From the NCBI RefSeq assembly GCF_016862275.1, contig NZ_BOMQ01000030.1, forward strand, positions 62,001 through 126,000: a stretch of DNA of 64,000 nucleotides, in the 5' to 3' direction. A model generated the notes under the pieces. The model had not been told where the DNA came from. It ran no database searches and saw nothing but the letters and a program-made list of their open reading frames with translations. Within the stretch, counting starts at the first letter, position 1, and every line of letters starts with the position of its first letter. This document shows, in pieces, positions 41,083 through 48,984 of this stretch. Source of the DNA: Actinoplanes nipponensis (GTDB lineage: Bacteria > Actinomycetota > Actinomycetes > Mycobacteriales > Micromonosporaceae). The translations under genes and the position numbers were made by a program.

Positions 41083-43383
41083 TCAGCGCCCGCGGCCGGC
41101 CGGCCGCGGGACGTGCGCCCAGTCGGTGTCCGCGGCGAGGTAGAACCCCGGGTACGAGGGTTGGTTGTACGTCGTCTGCTGCCGGGCCACCTCGACCCGG
41201 TACTGCGGGTCCTGCATCAGCGTGTAGAGCTTGTGGCCGGTGACCTCGGTGCTCAGGTAGATGCGCACGGCCGTGCTGTCCGCCGTACGGACCAGCAGCT
41301 CCTCCCGCCAGTCGCCGAGCACGTCCGCGACCAGCGACGGGTTGCCCTTGGTGCCGTTGTTGGTGCGGGTGCCGTCGGCGGTCAGCAGGACGCCGCGCCG
41401 CCAGTCGTCGATGGTGGGGGTGACGTCGCCGGCGCCGTTGACCAGCTGGGTGGTCAGGTCGCCGGCCCAGCGGATGCTCTGGTTGGTGCCCGGCACCGGG
41501 CCGGGCAGCACCGCGCCGGACGCGGTGTGCAGGCCCGAGGCCTCGGAGCCGCCGGGCAGGCTGGCCCAGGACTCGATGCCGCGGATCTCCGGGAGCACGT
41601 CGCCGATCATGCCGCGTCCGGTGTCCCGCCCGGAGTACGTGCCGGACAGCACCTCGCCGGTGGCCGCGTCCCGCAGCGCCATCCCGTACGGCGCGCCCGT
41701 GGCGTTCTCGTGCACCGTGAACGTCTCCAGCCCGGGCCGGTCCGGGTCGATGTCCGTCACGTGCATCGCGTCGCCGTGGCCGAGCCGGACCCGTTGCCCG
41801 GGCGCCGCGCTGCCCTCCGGGAGCGGGCCGAACGACGAGTACAGCAGGCTGCCGTCGTCGTCGATGGTGGCGGCGCCGTAGACGATCTCCTGCCGCCCGT
41901 CGCCGTCCACGTCGGCCGCGCTCAGCGAGTGGAAGCCCTGGTTGGTCAGGGTGCCGTAGCGCGGGTCGGCGCCGTCGCGGCCGTGCGGGTTGTCGTTGAA
42001 CGGGTTGCTCATCGGCGTCCAGCCGCTGTCCACGGACCAGTTCCGGCTCAGCCGGCGGCCGTCCCAGCGGTAGGCCACCAGGGTGGTGCGGGTGTAGTAG
42101 CCCCGGGCGAACACGGCCGAGGGGTGCCGGCCGTCGAGGTACGCCACCCCGGCCAGGAACCGGTCGACGCGGTTGCCCGGCTCGATCCGGGGCAGCGCGT
42201 AGTCGCCCCACATCAGGCCGTCGTCGTGCCGGCCCGGCTCGTACCGCACCGTCTGCAGCTCGCGGCCGGTGTCCCCGGCGAACACGGTCAGATACTCCGG
42301 TCCGCTGAGGATGAAGCCCTCGAAGGCGCGCAGGTTGTTGCGGGGGCTGCGGGACGGGGCGTACACGTCGAGGAAGTAGTCGGCCAGGGCCTCGGCGTCG
42401 GCGCGCGCCAGCGGGTAGGCGTAGCGCGGCGCGATGCCGAACGCGGCTTCCAGGGTGGCCGGCCAGCGCCCGGCCACCACCTCCGGGTGGGCGGACCAGC
42501 CCTGGAACACCGTCACCAGGTGCTCGCGGTATCCGGCCGCGCTGAGCCGGTAGTCGTCGGTGTGCGCGTAGCCGGCCCGCACGTCCTCGCGGGGCATCGT
42601 GACGTACCGCTGCGACACCTCGCGCCCGGCCGCGTCGTAGCGGATCACCCGGGTGCCCGGCGCGGTCTTGACCATGAGCTCCGCGCGGCCGTCGCCGTCG
42701 AAGTCGTACACCGGGAACTGGGTGTAGTGCGCGCCCGCGCGGATGTTGACGCCCTGGTCGATCCGGTACAGCAGGGTGCCGTCCGCCCGGTAGGTGTCGA
42801 GGTAGACCGGGCCGGTGTAGCCGGTCAGCGAGACGTCGCGGGAGTTGGACGGGTCCCACTTCACCACGTACTCGTACTGCCCGTCGCCGTCGACGTCGCC
42901 GACGCTCATGTCGTTGGCCGCATAGGTGTAGGGCTGGCCGGACGGGGTGACGCCGTCGGCGGGCTTGCGCAGCGGCAGGTCGTGGTGGCCGGCGGCCCAC
43001 GGCGTGACGACGGCGCTGCGGCCGGCCTCCCGCCCGCGGAGGACGGCGGCCACCCGGTAGCGCGAGGCCGGGGTGCCGGCCGGGTCCTGCCAGTTGGTGC
43101 TGTCGGTGACCAGCGCGACCGGCCGGCCGTCGCGGTAGACCCGGAAGTCGGGCCCGGCCAGCCCGGTCGCGGTGGCGCCGGTGGCCTCGGCCGCGAACAT
43201 CCGCCAGCTCAGGAACACGCCGTCGCCGGTGACCGCGGCGACCAGGCCGCGGTCGAGGCGTTCCAGGGCGGGGCCGCCGGGCCGCGGCCCGGCGGCCACG
43301 GCGGGCGGCAGGCCGCCCAGCACGAGCAGCCCGGCGGTCACCGGCACCACCCATCGGCGGTACGGCGGCAACGTGACCCGCAT
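41083..43383 (-). CDS. secreted rhamnogalacturonan lyase, PL11-type
   Basis: The 766-residue enzyme should split the rhamnogalacturonan I backbone by beta-elimination outside the cell. It has a signal peptide at 1-30 (VVPVTAGLLVLGGLPPAVA), an N-terminal beta-sandwich and an eight-bladed propeller whose calcium loops repeat DVDGDGQYE, DFDGDGRAE and DVDGDGRQE. GTESWASLPGG-like and GWTPMSNPFNDN stretches fit PL11. The ATG at 43383 was chosen because GGGGAGGGG precedes it and the signal peptide begins there; an in-frame start 10 codons upstream lacks such a site. Promoter and operator elements lie upstream and match the pectate lyase gene. Confidence 0.9.
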   Translation of the reverse strand: MRVTLPPYRRWVVPVTAGLLVLGGLPPAVAAGPRPGGPALERLDRGLVAAVTGDGVFLSWRMFAAEATGATATGLAGPDFRVYRDGRPVALVTDSTNWQDPAGTPASRYRVAAVLRGREAGRSAVVTPWAAGHHDLPLRKPADGVTPSGQPYTYAANDMSVGDVDGDGQYEYVVKWDPSNSRDVSLTGYTGPVYLDTYRADGTLLYRIDQGVNIRAGAHYTQFPVYDFDGDGRAELMVKTAPGTRVIRYDAAGREVSQRYVTMPREDVRAGYAHTDDYRLSAAGYREHLVTVFQGWSAHPEVVAGRWPATLEAAFGIAPRYAYPLARADAEALADYFLDVYAPSRSPRNNLRAFEGFILSGPEYLTVFAGDTGRELQTVRYEPGRHDDGLMWGDYALPRIEPGNRVDRFLAGVAYLDGRHPSAVFARGYYTRTTLVAYRWDGRRLSRNWSVDSGWTPMSNPFNDNPHGRDGADPRYGTLTNQGFHSLSAADVDGDGRQEIVYGAATIDDDGSLLYSSFGPLPEGSAAPGQRVRLGHGDAMHVTDIDPDRPGLETFTVHENATGAPYGMALRDAATGEVLSGTYSGRDTGRGMIGDVLPEIRGIESWASLPGGSEASGLHTASGAVLPGPVPGTNQSIRWAGDLTTQLVNGAGDVTPTIDDWRRGVLLTADGTRTNNGTKGNPSLVADVLGDWREELLVRTADSTAVRIYLSTEVTGHKLYTLMQDPQYRVEVARQQTTYNQPSYPGFYLAADTDWAHVPRPAGRGR

Positions 43384-43400
43384 GGCGACCCCTCCCCGAC

Positions 43401-43412
43401 TGAAACGAATCA
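43401..43412. promoter_or_regulatory. imperfect palindrome at the PL11 transcription start region
   Basis: TGAAACGAATCA has TGA/TCA ends and resembles LacI-family sites of the GAAACGTTTC type. On the minus strand it lies 5 bp after the TAGCCT -10, the same place as the operator of the pectate lyase gene. Confidence 0.4.
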
Positions 43413-43416
43413 AGGC

Positions 43417-43446
43417 AGGCTAGGGAGAGACACAGATCGATGTCAA
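43417..43446 (-). promoter_or_regulatory. promoter of the rhamnogalacturonan lyase gene
   Basis: On the minus strand TTGACA (43446-43441), an 18-bp spacer and TAGCCT (43422-43417) repeat the hexamers and spacing seen upstream of the pectate lyase gene. Confidence 0.65.
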
Positions 43447-43466
43447 CGGGGGCCGGGCGTTTTACA

Positions 43467-43480
43467 GGAAAGCGCGTACC
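43467..43480. promoter_or_regulatory. LacI-type operator upstream of the PL11 promoter
   Basis: GGAAAGCGCGTACC matches the pectate lyase operator (GGAAAGCGCTTACC) in 13 of 14 bases. It lies 20 bp upstream of the -35 element and also between this gene and the divergent ArsR gene. Confidence 0.55.
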
Positions 43481-43549
43481 CGGGCAGCCGGGCCCGGACT
43501 TCCGGCGCGCCGGTTGACCGGGCCCCGGCCGGCGACAATAGTAAGGCGC

Positions 43550-43888
43550 GTGCCTAAGTATCACGACGAGCTGGACGCCGTCCTCCGCGCTCTCGCGGAT
43601 CCGACGCGCCGGGCCGTCGTGGAACGGCTGGCGAAGTTCCCGGCCGTGGTGTCCGAACTCGCGGCCCCGTTCCCGATGGCGTTGCCCTCGCTGATGCAGC
43701 ACCTGCGCGTCCTGGAGGACGCGGGGCTGGTCACCTCGGAGAAGCACGGCCGCGTGCGCACGGTGAGCCTGCGGCCGGGCGCCCTCGACGTCCTGCACCT
43801 GTGGCTCGGCGAGCAACGAACCCCCGCGGAACGCCAGGCCGACCGGCTCGGCATCCACCTGACCCGCACCCACCCGAAGGAAACCTGA
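43550..43888 (+). CDS. ArsR-family transcriptional regulator
   Basis: This 112-residue winged-helix protein of the ArsR/SmtB type lacks metal-binding cysteines. The helix-turn-helix reads ADPTRRAVVERLAKFPAVVSEL, then MALPSLMQHLRVLEDAGLV. The group paired with SRPBCC (AHSA1-like) genes is common in actinobacteria. GTG at 43550 with an AAGG just upstream was chosen. It starts a three-gene run with 1-bp and 9-bp gaps; the other genes are the likely targets along with itself. Confidence 0.92.
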   Translation: MPKYHDELDAVLRALADPTRRAVVERLAKFPAVVSELAAPFPMALPSLMQHLRVLEDAGLVTSEKHGRVRTVSLRPGALDVLHLWLGEQRTPAERQADRLGIHLTRTHPKET

Positions 43889-43889
43889 C

Positions 43890-44534
43890 ATGACCCGTGT
43901 GCGCATCGACCTGTTCGCCTCGCTCGACGGCTACACCTCGGCCGGCCAGACCCCGGACCATCCGATGGGCGAGGACTGGGGGCGCCTGACGACGGCCTGG
44001 GCGGCCACCCGCACCTTCCACGAGCGCGTCTTCGGCGACACCAGCGGCGCCGGGACCACCGGCGTCGACGACTCCTACGCCGCCGCGCACTTCGAGGGCA
44101 TCGGCGCCGAGATCATGGGCGCGGCCATGTTCGGCCTGCACACGTTCCCCGACGACCCGGACTGGCGGGGCTGGTGGGGTGACCGGCCGCCGTTCGGCAC
44201 GCCGGTCTACGTCCTGACGCACACCGCGCCGCGCCCGTCGATCCCGATGCCGGGCGGCACGACGTTCCACTTCCGCAACACCGCCGTCGCGGACGTGCTG
44301 GCCGAGGCGACCGAGGCGGCCGGCGGCCGGGACGTGCGGGTCGGCGGCGGGGTCGGCACCGCCCGCGCCTTCCTGCGCGCCGGCCTGGTCGACCACCTGC
44401 ACGTCATGATCGCCCCGGTCCTGCTCGGCCGGGGCGCCCGGCTGTGGGACGACCTGAGCGGCCTCGAGCGCACCCACAAGGTGACCACGGAAGTGGCCGA
44501 GAGCGGCACGGTCCACGTCACCTTCGCGCGATAG
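43890..44534 (+). CDS. dihydrofolate reductase family protein (RibD C-terminal domain)
   Basis: This 214-residue protein has the RibD C-terminal/DHFR-like fold. MTRVRIDLFASLDGYTSA is the typical start, GGGVGTARAFLRAGLVDHLH the nucleotide-binding stretch, and APVLLGRGARLWDDL the late motif. It is probably an NADPH-dependent reductase of unknown substrate; such stand-alone proteins are not proof of riboflavin synthesis. It begins 1 bp after the arsR stop and precedes the AHSA1 gene by 9 bp. Confidence 0.88.
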   Translation: MTRVRIDLFASLDGYTSAGQTPDHPMGEDWGRLTTAWAATRTFHERVFGDTSGAGTTGVDDSYAAAHFEGIGAEIMGAAMFGLHTFPDDPDWRGWWGDRPPFGTPVYVLTHTAPRPSIPMPGGTTFHFRNTAVADVLAEATEAAGGRDVRVGGGVGTARAFLRAGLVDHLHVMIAPVLLGRGARLWDDLSGLERTHKVTTEVAESGTVHVTFAR

Positions 44535-44543
44535 GAAGCATCG

Positions 44544-45005
44544 ATGACCAGCCAACGCCGACTCGCCCGCGCCGGGTTCACCCTGACCCGCGACTACCCG
44601 GTTCCGGTGGCCCGGGTCTGGGACTCGTTCGCCCGGGAGGAGCAGAAGCTGGCCTGGTGGGGCGCCGGCGACGCCATCGAGCCGAGCGAGTGGGCGTTCG
44701 ACTTCCGCGTCGGCGGACACGACGTCGCCGAGGGCAAGTTCCACCAGGGTCCGGTCACGCGGTACGAGGCCACCTACACCGACATCGTCGAGCACGTCCG
44801 CATCGTCACGACGTACGACATGTGGCTCGACGGCGTCCACATGTCGACGTCGGTGGCGTCGCTGGAGTTCGAGCCGATCGGCGCGGGCACCCGGTTCACG
44901 CACGTCGAGCACGGCGTGTTCTTCGACCGGTTCGCCGCCGACGGGCCGGACCGCGAGCACGGCAGCCGCGGCCTGCTCGACGCGCTCGGGGCCTACCTGG
45001 CCTGA
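44544..45005 (+). CDS. SRPBCC / AHSA1-like protein
   Basis: This 153-residue single-domain START-like protein has the beta-grasp/helix cavity typical for the group: FTLTRDYPVPVARVWDSF, LAWWGAGDA, FDFRVGGHDV and GAGTRFTHVEHGVFF. Members bind a small hydrophobic ligand or act as co-chaperones. It is the third gene of the ArsR unit and converges on the bkd E2 gene 15 bp away. Function unknown. Confidence 0.9.
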   Translation: MTSQRRLARAGFTLTRDYPVPVARVWDSFAREEQKLAWWGAGDAIEPSEWAFDFRVGGHDVAEGKFHQGPVTRYEATYTDIVEHVRIVTTYDMWLDGVHMSTSVASLEFEPIGAGTRFTHVEHGVFFDRFAADGPDREHGSRGLLDALGAYLA

Positions 45006-45020
45006 CCCGCGCCGGGCGGC

Positions 45021-46298
45021 TCAGAGCCGGGCGATGGCCGACGCGGGATCCTCGATCGCGTCGGCCACGCTGCGCATGAAGCCGGCCGCCGTCCCGCCGT
45101 CGCAGACCCGGTGGTCGAACACGAAGCTCATCTGGGTGATCTTGCGGACGCACAGCTCGCCGTCGACCACCCAGGGCCGGTCCATGATCCGGCCGAAGCC
45201 GAGGATGGCCACCTGGGGATGGTTGATGATGGCGGCGCTGCCGTCGACCCGGAAGCCGCCGTAGTTGTTGAGCGTGAAGGTGCCGGCCTCCTGGCCGCTC
45301 ACCCGCCCCGCGCGGGCGTCCGCGGTGACCCGCCGGATCTCCGCGTCGAGCTGACCGGTGGTCATCGTCCCGGCGCCGAGCACGGCCGGCACGACCAGGC
45401 CGCGCTCGCCCTGCACGGCCAGGCCCAGGTTGATCCGGTCGAACTCGACGATCTCCTGCCGCTCGGTGTCCACCCGGGCGTTGAGCATCGGGTACTGCCG
45501 CAGGCCGGCCACGACGAACCGCGCGATGTAGGCGAGCAGGCCGGGACCGTCGGGCGAGCCCTGGCGCAGCTGCCAGAGCGCGGTGGCGTCGACGTCGACC
45601 CAGACCGTGGCCTCGGGGATCTCGGCCCGGCTGCGGGTCAGCGCGGCCGACACCGCCTTGCGGAACCCGCTGAGCGGGACCCGCCGCTCCCCCGCCCCGT
45701 CCCCGGCAACCGGCACGGCCACCGGAGCTGGGGCCGAAGCCGGAGCGGGGGCCGAAGCCGGAGCGGCCGCCGGCGCGGATCGGGTCAGGGCCCGCTCCAC
45801 ATCGGACCGGACGATCACCCCGCCGGGACCGGTCGGCTCGACGGCCGACAGGTCCACCCCGCCCTCCCGGGCCAGCCGGCGCACCAGCGGCGACACCACC
45901 AGCGGCACCCGGTGCGACGCCGGGGCCACGGCCGCCGCCGGCCGTGCCCGCGGACGGCGGCGCCGGGAGGTCACCGCGCCGCCCGAGGTGCCGTACCCGA
46001 TCAGGACGTTGCCGGAGCCGGCCCGCTCCTCCTCGCGGTAGGTCTCGGCCGCGGGCGCCGGCGCGGCGACGGTGAGCAGCGGCCGGCCCACGTCCACCGT
46101 GGCACCCTCGGCGGCGTGCCGGACGGCGACCCGGCCGGCGTACGGCGTCGGCACCTCGACCAGCGACTTCGCGGTCTCCACCTCGACCACCGGCTGGTCC
46201 ACCGCGACGGTGTCGCCCTCCTGGACCAGCCAGCGCACGACCTCCGCCTCGGTCAGGCCCTCGCCCAGGTCGGGCAGCAGGAAGGTCTGGTCGCTCAT
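45021..46298 (-). CDS. bkdC: branched-chain 2-oxoacid dehydrogenase E2 (dihydrolipoyl acyltransferase)
   Basis: This 425-residue E2 core protein transfers the acyl group from E1 to CoA through lipoate. Domains: lipoyl domain 1-80 with the lipoylated Lys44 in VETAKS, E1/E3-binding domain about 133-170, an Ala/Pro-rich linker, and a catalytic domain about 205-425 ending with FDHRVCDGG, which holds the active-site histidine and aspartate. GGGAGGA precedes the ATG at 46298, which overlaps the E1-beta stop by 4 bp. The E3 gene (lpd) is not in the window. Products prime branched-chain fatty acids. Confidence 0.94.
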   Translation of the reverse strand: MSDQTFLLPDLGEGLTEAEVVRWLVQEGDTVAVDQPVVEVETAKSLVEVPTPYAGRVAVRHAAEGATVDVGRPLLTVAAPAPAAETYREEERAGSGNVLIGYGTSGGAVTSRRRRPRARPAAAVAPASHRVPLVVSPLVRRLAREGGVDLSAVEPTGPGGVIVRSDVERALTRSAPAAAPASAPAPASAPAPVAVPVAGDGAGERRVPLSGFRKAVSAALTRSRAEIPEATVWVDVDATALWQLRQGSPDGPGLLAYIARFVVAGLRQYPMLNARVDTERQEIVEFDRINLGLAVQGERGLVVPAVLGAGTMTTGQLDAEIRRVTADARAGRVSGQEAGTFTLNNYGGFRVDGSAAIINHPQVAILGFGRIMDRPWVVDGELCVRKITQMSFVFDHRVCDGGTAAGFMRSVADAIEDPASAIARL

Positions 46299-47296
46299 CG
46301 GTCCTCCCACTGCAGGTCGTCCACGGCGTCCAGGACGCGGTCCACCCCCGGCAGCTGGAAGTGCTCCAGCTTCGGCGGCGGGTACGGGATGTCGAAGCCG
46401 GTGACCCGGCGGATCGGCGCGGCCAGCGCGTGGAAGCAGCGCTCGGTGACCCGGGCCACGATCTCGGAGGACACGCTGGCGAACCCGGACGCCTCGGCGA
46501 CCACGACGGCCCGGCCGGTGCGGCGTACGGCGGCGCAGACCGTCTCGTCGTCGAACGGCACGATCGAGCGCAGGTCCACCACCTGCAGGCTGCGGCCCTC
46601 GGCCGCGGCGACCTCGGCCGCCTCCAGCGCGACCGGCACGGCAGGGCCGTACGCGATCAGGGTGGCGTCGGTGCCCTCGCGCCGCACGACCGCCGTGCCG
46701 ATGCCGGGCACCGGCGCGCCGAGCTCGACCTCCTCCTTGCTCCAGTAGAGCTTCTTGGGCTCCAGGAAGACGACCGGGTCGTCCGAGGCGATCGCCGCGC
46801 GCAGCAGCCCGTACGCGTCCGCCGGGTTGGCCGGCGCCACCACGTGCAGGCCGGGCGTGTGCGCGTAGTACGCCTCGGAGGAGTCACAGTGGTGCTCGAC
46901 GCCGCCGATCCCGCCCGCGTAGGGCACCCGGATCACCATCGGCAGCGCGACCCGGCCGCGGGTGCGGTTGCGCATCTTCGCCACGTGGCTGACGATCTGC
47001 TCGAACGCCGGGTACGCGAACGCGTCGAACTGCATCTCCACCACCGGGCGCAGGCCGTTCATCGCCATGCCGACGGCCACCCCGACGATGCCGGACTCGG
47101 CCAGCGGCGTGTCGAAGCACCGGTCCTCGCCGAACTCGGCGGTCAGGCCGTCGGTGATCCGGAAGACGCCGCCGAGCGCGCCGACGTCCTCGCCGAAGAC
47201 GACCACCGCGGGGTCGGCGGTCATCGCGTCGCGCAGGGCCCGGTTGAGCGTCTGCGCCATGGTCAGCTTCTGGTGCCCGGGTGCGGTCACGGTCAT
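46295..47296 (-). CDS. bkdB: branched-chain 2-oxoacid dehydrogenase E1 beta subunit
   Basis: This 333-residue transketolase-like subunit binds thiamine diphosphate with E1 alpha and drives oxidative decarboxylation of the 2-oxoacids of Val, Leu and Ile. Typical stretches: VVVFGEDVGALGGVFRIT, FDTPLAESGIVGVAVGMA, EMQFDAFAYPAFEQI and FLEPKKLYW. Overlaps of 4 bp with the genes on both sides show translational coupling. Choice between branched-chain and pyruvate substrate rests on the gene set and the divergent Lrp regulator. Confidence 0.94.
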   Translation of the reverse strand: MTVTAPGHQKLTMAQTLNRALRDAMTADPAVVVFGEDVGALGGVFRITDGLTAEFGEDRCFDTPLAESGIVGVAVGMAMNGLRPVVEMQFDAFAYPAFEQIVSHVAKMRNRTRGRVALPMVIRVPYAGGIGGVEHHCDSSEAYYAHTPGLHVVAPANPADAYGLLRAAIASDDPVVFLEPKKLYWSKEEVELGAPVPGIGTAVVRREGTDATLIAYGPAVPVALEAAEVAAAEGRSLQVVDLRSIVPFDDETVCAAVRRTGRAVVVAEASGFASVSSEIVARVTERCFHALAAPIRRVTGFDIPYPPPKLEHFQLPGVDRVLDAVDDLQWEDR

Positions 47297-48387
47297 CGCA
47301 GCGCTCCTTCGCGCTCCAGCTCGTCGGCGACCAGGGCGGCCTGCTCGGCGAGCTGCGGGGTGGGACGGGCGTACACGTGGTCGAAGAGCATCGCGGGGTC
47401 GGGCGTGACGTCGCGGTTGAGGCCGTCGCGCAGGTGGGTGGCCACCCGCTCGGCCTCGGCGGTGAGCTCGGCCAGCCGGGCGTCGTCGAGCAGGTCCCGC
47501 TTGCGCAGGTGGGCCTCGAGCCGGGTGAGCGGGTCGCGCTCGACCCAGGCCGCGACCTCGGAGTCGCGGCGGTAGCGGGAGGCGTCGTCGGCGTTGGTGT
47601 GCGCCTGCATCCGGTACGTGTGGGCCTCGATCAGCTGCGGTCCCCCGCCGGCGCGGGCGCGTTCCACGGCGGCGCCCAGCACGGCCAGCAGCGCGGCCGC
47701 GTCGTTGCCGTCGACGCGTTCGCCGGGCACGCCGTAGCCGATGCCCTTGTACGCCAGCGACGGCGCGGCGGTCTGCCGGGCGAGGGGGACGCTGATCGCG
47801 TACTCGTTGTTCTGCACGAGGAACACGACCGGCGCGCGCAGGACGGCGGCGAAGTTCAGCGCCTCGTGGAAGTCGCCCTCGCTGGTGCCGCCGTCGCCGC
47901 ACAGCGCCATGACGACGGTCGGCTCGCCGCGCAGCCGGGCGGCGTGCGCGACGCCGACGGCGTGCGGGAGCTGGGTGGCCAGCGGCGTCGTGTGCGGCGC
48001 GACGTGGTGCTCGTACGGGTCGTAGCCGCAGTGCCAGTCGCCCTTGAGCAGCGACAGCGCCTCGACCGGGTCCACGCCCCGGTTCACCGCGGCGATCGTG
48101 TCGCGGTACGTCGGGAACAGCCAGTCGCCCTCGGCCAGCACCTGGGCCGCGGCCACCTGGCAGGCCTCCTGGCCGTGCGAGGAGGGGTAGACGGCCAGCC
48201 GGCCCTGCCGGACCAGCGCGTACGCCTGGTCGTTGAGCCGCCGCGCGGTGACCAGGGCCGCGAAGGCGCGGACCAGCGCCGCGGCGTCCGGGGCGGCGTA
48301 CGCCGTCGAGGCGACCGGACGCCCATGGCAGTCGATGAGCGTGACCGGCTCGGCCGACGGCAAAAGGTGGTGCGCGTCACCTGTCAT
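47293..48387 (-). CDS. bkdA: branched-chain 2-oxoacid dehydrogenase E1 alpha subunit
   Basis: This 364-residue thiamine-diphosphate enzyme subunit shows the cofactor motif CGDGGTSEGDFHEALNFAAV and phosphorylation-loop region HTYRMQAHTNADDASRYR. It is the first gene of the E1 alpha, E1 beta, E2 operon. The ATG at 48387 (MTGDAHH) was chosen; an ATG 12 codons upstream would overlap palindromic DNA. Between this gene and the divergent Lrp gene lie two palindromes, probable operators. Confidence 0.93.
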   Translation of the reverse strand: MTGDAHHLLPSAEPVTLIDCHGRPVASTAYAAPDAAALVRAFAALVTARRLNDQAYALVRQGRLAVYPSSHGQEACQVAAAQVLAEGDWLFPTYRDTIAAVNRGVDPVEALSLLKGDWHCGYDPYEHHVAPHTTPLATQLPHAVGVAHAARLRGEPTVVMALCGDGGTSEGDFHEALNFAAVLRAPVVFLVQNNEYAISVPLARQTAAPSLAYKGIGYGVPGERVDGNDAAALLAVLGAAVERARAGGGPQLIEAHTYRMQAHTNADDASRYRRDSEVAAWVERDPLTRLEAHLRKRDLLDDARLAELTAEAERVATHLRDGLNRDVTPDPAMLFDHVYARPTPQLAEQAALVADELEREGALR

Positions 48388-48393
48388 GCAGAC

Positions 48394-48412
48394 ATGGTGG
48401 TTCCCCGACCAT
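48394..48412. promoter_or_regulatory. inverted repeat in the bkd/lrp divergent region
   Basis: ATGGT and ACCAT arms are separated by 9 bp, right upstream of the bkdA start. A site for the Lrp-type regulator encoded alongside is likely by position. Confidence 0.4.
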
Positions 48413-48419
48413 TCGGATT

Positions 48420-48429
48420 CCACATGTGG
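48420..48429. promoter_or_regulatory. perfect 10-bp palindrome in the bkd/lrp divergent region
   Basis: CCACATGTGG is its own reverse complement and lies 8 bp from the first inverted repeat, about 90 bp before the Lrp start. Confidence 0.4.
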
Positions 48430-48518
48430 CCCGAAACCGAGAAGAGGTACGGTCTAGCCGGCCCTTCCGGGGCCAGATGTCCAGGCGGCGCGGCCTGGAG
48501 GCAGGGAGGACGAGACAA

Positions 48519-48983
48519 GTGGCCAGCCCCCTCGACGCCATCGACCGGCAGATCCTGGCGGAGCTGACCCGCGACGGCCGGATGTCCATGCGCACCCTCG
48601 CCGAACGCCTGCACATCTCCCGCGCCAACGCCTACGCGCGGGTCGAGCGCCTGCGCGCGGCCCAGGTGATCAGGGGCTTCCGGGCCGACATCGACCCGGT
48701 CGCGGCGGGCCTGGGCACCTCGGCCTACGTCACGGTCAACCTGCACCAGGCGGAGTGGCGCGACGTGGGCGAGAAGCTGCGGGCGCTGCCCGGCGTCGTG
48801 CACATCGCCCTGGTCGGCGGCGAGTTCGACGCGATCCTGCTGGTGCGCGCGAAGGACAACGCCGACCTGGGGCGGCTGGTGCTGGACACCATCCAGGGCA
48901 TGCCGGGCGTGGTGAACACCCGGACGCTGCTGGTCTTCGAGGAGGCCGAGCCGCTGTCGGCCACCGCCATCTGGGAGCAGTGA
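48519..48983 (+). CDS. Lrp/AsnC-family regulator, BkdR-like
   Basis: This 154-residue regulator has an N-terminal helix-turn-helix (LDAIDRQILAELTRDGRMSM, then AERLHISRANAYARVERL) and a C-terminal RAM effector domain (about 65-150; LPGVVHIALVGGEFD is the ligand-site stretch). It is divergent from the bkd operon and probably senses a branched-chain amino acid to control it, as BkdR does elsewhere. GGGAGGA precedes the GTG at 48519. Its stop is 1 bp from the arabinofuranosidase stop (convergent). Confidence 0.92.
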   Translation: MASPLDAIDRQILAELTRDGRMSMRTLAERLHISRANAYARVERLRAAQVIRGFRADIDPVAAGLGTSAYVTVNLHQAEWRDVGEKLRALPGVVHIALVGGEFDAILLVRAKDNADLGRLVLDTIQGMPGVVNTRTLLVFEEAEPLSATAIWEQ

Positions 48984-48984
48984 C

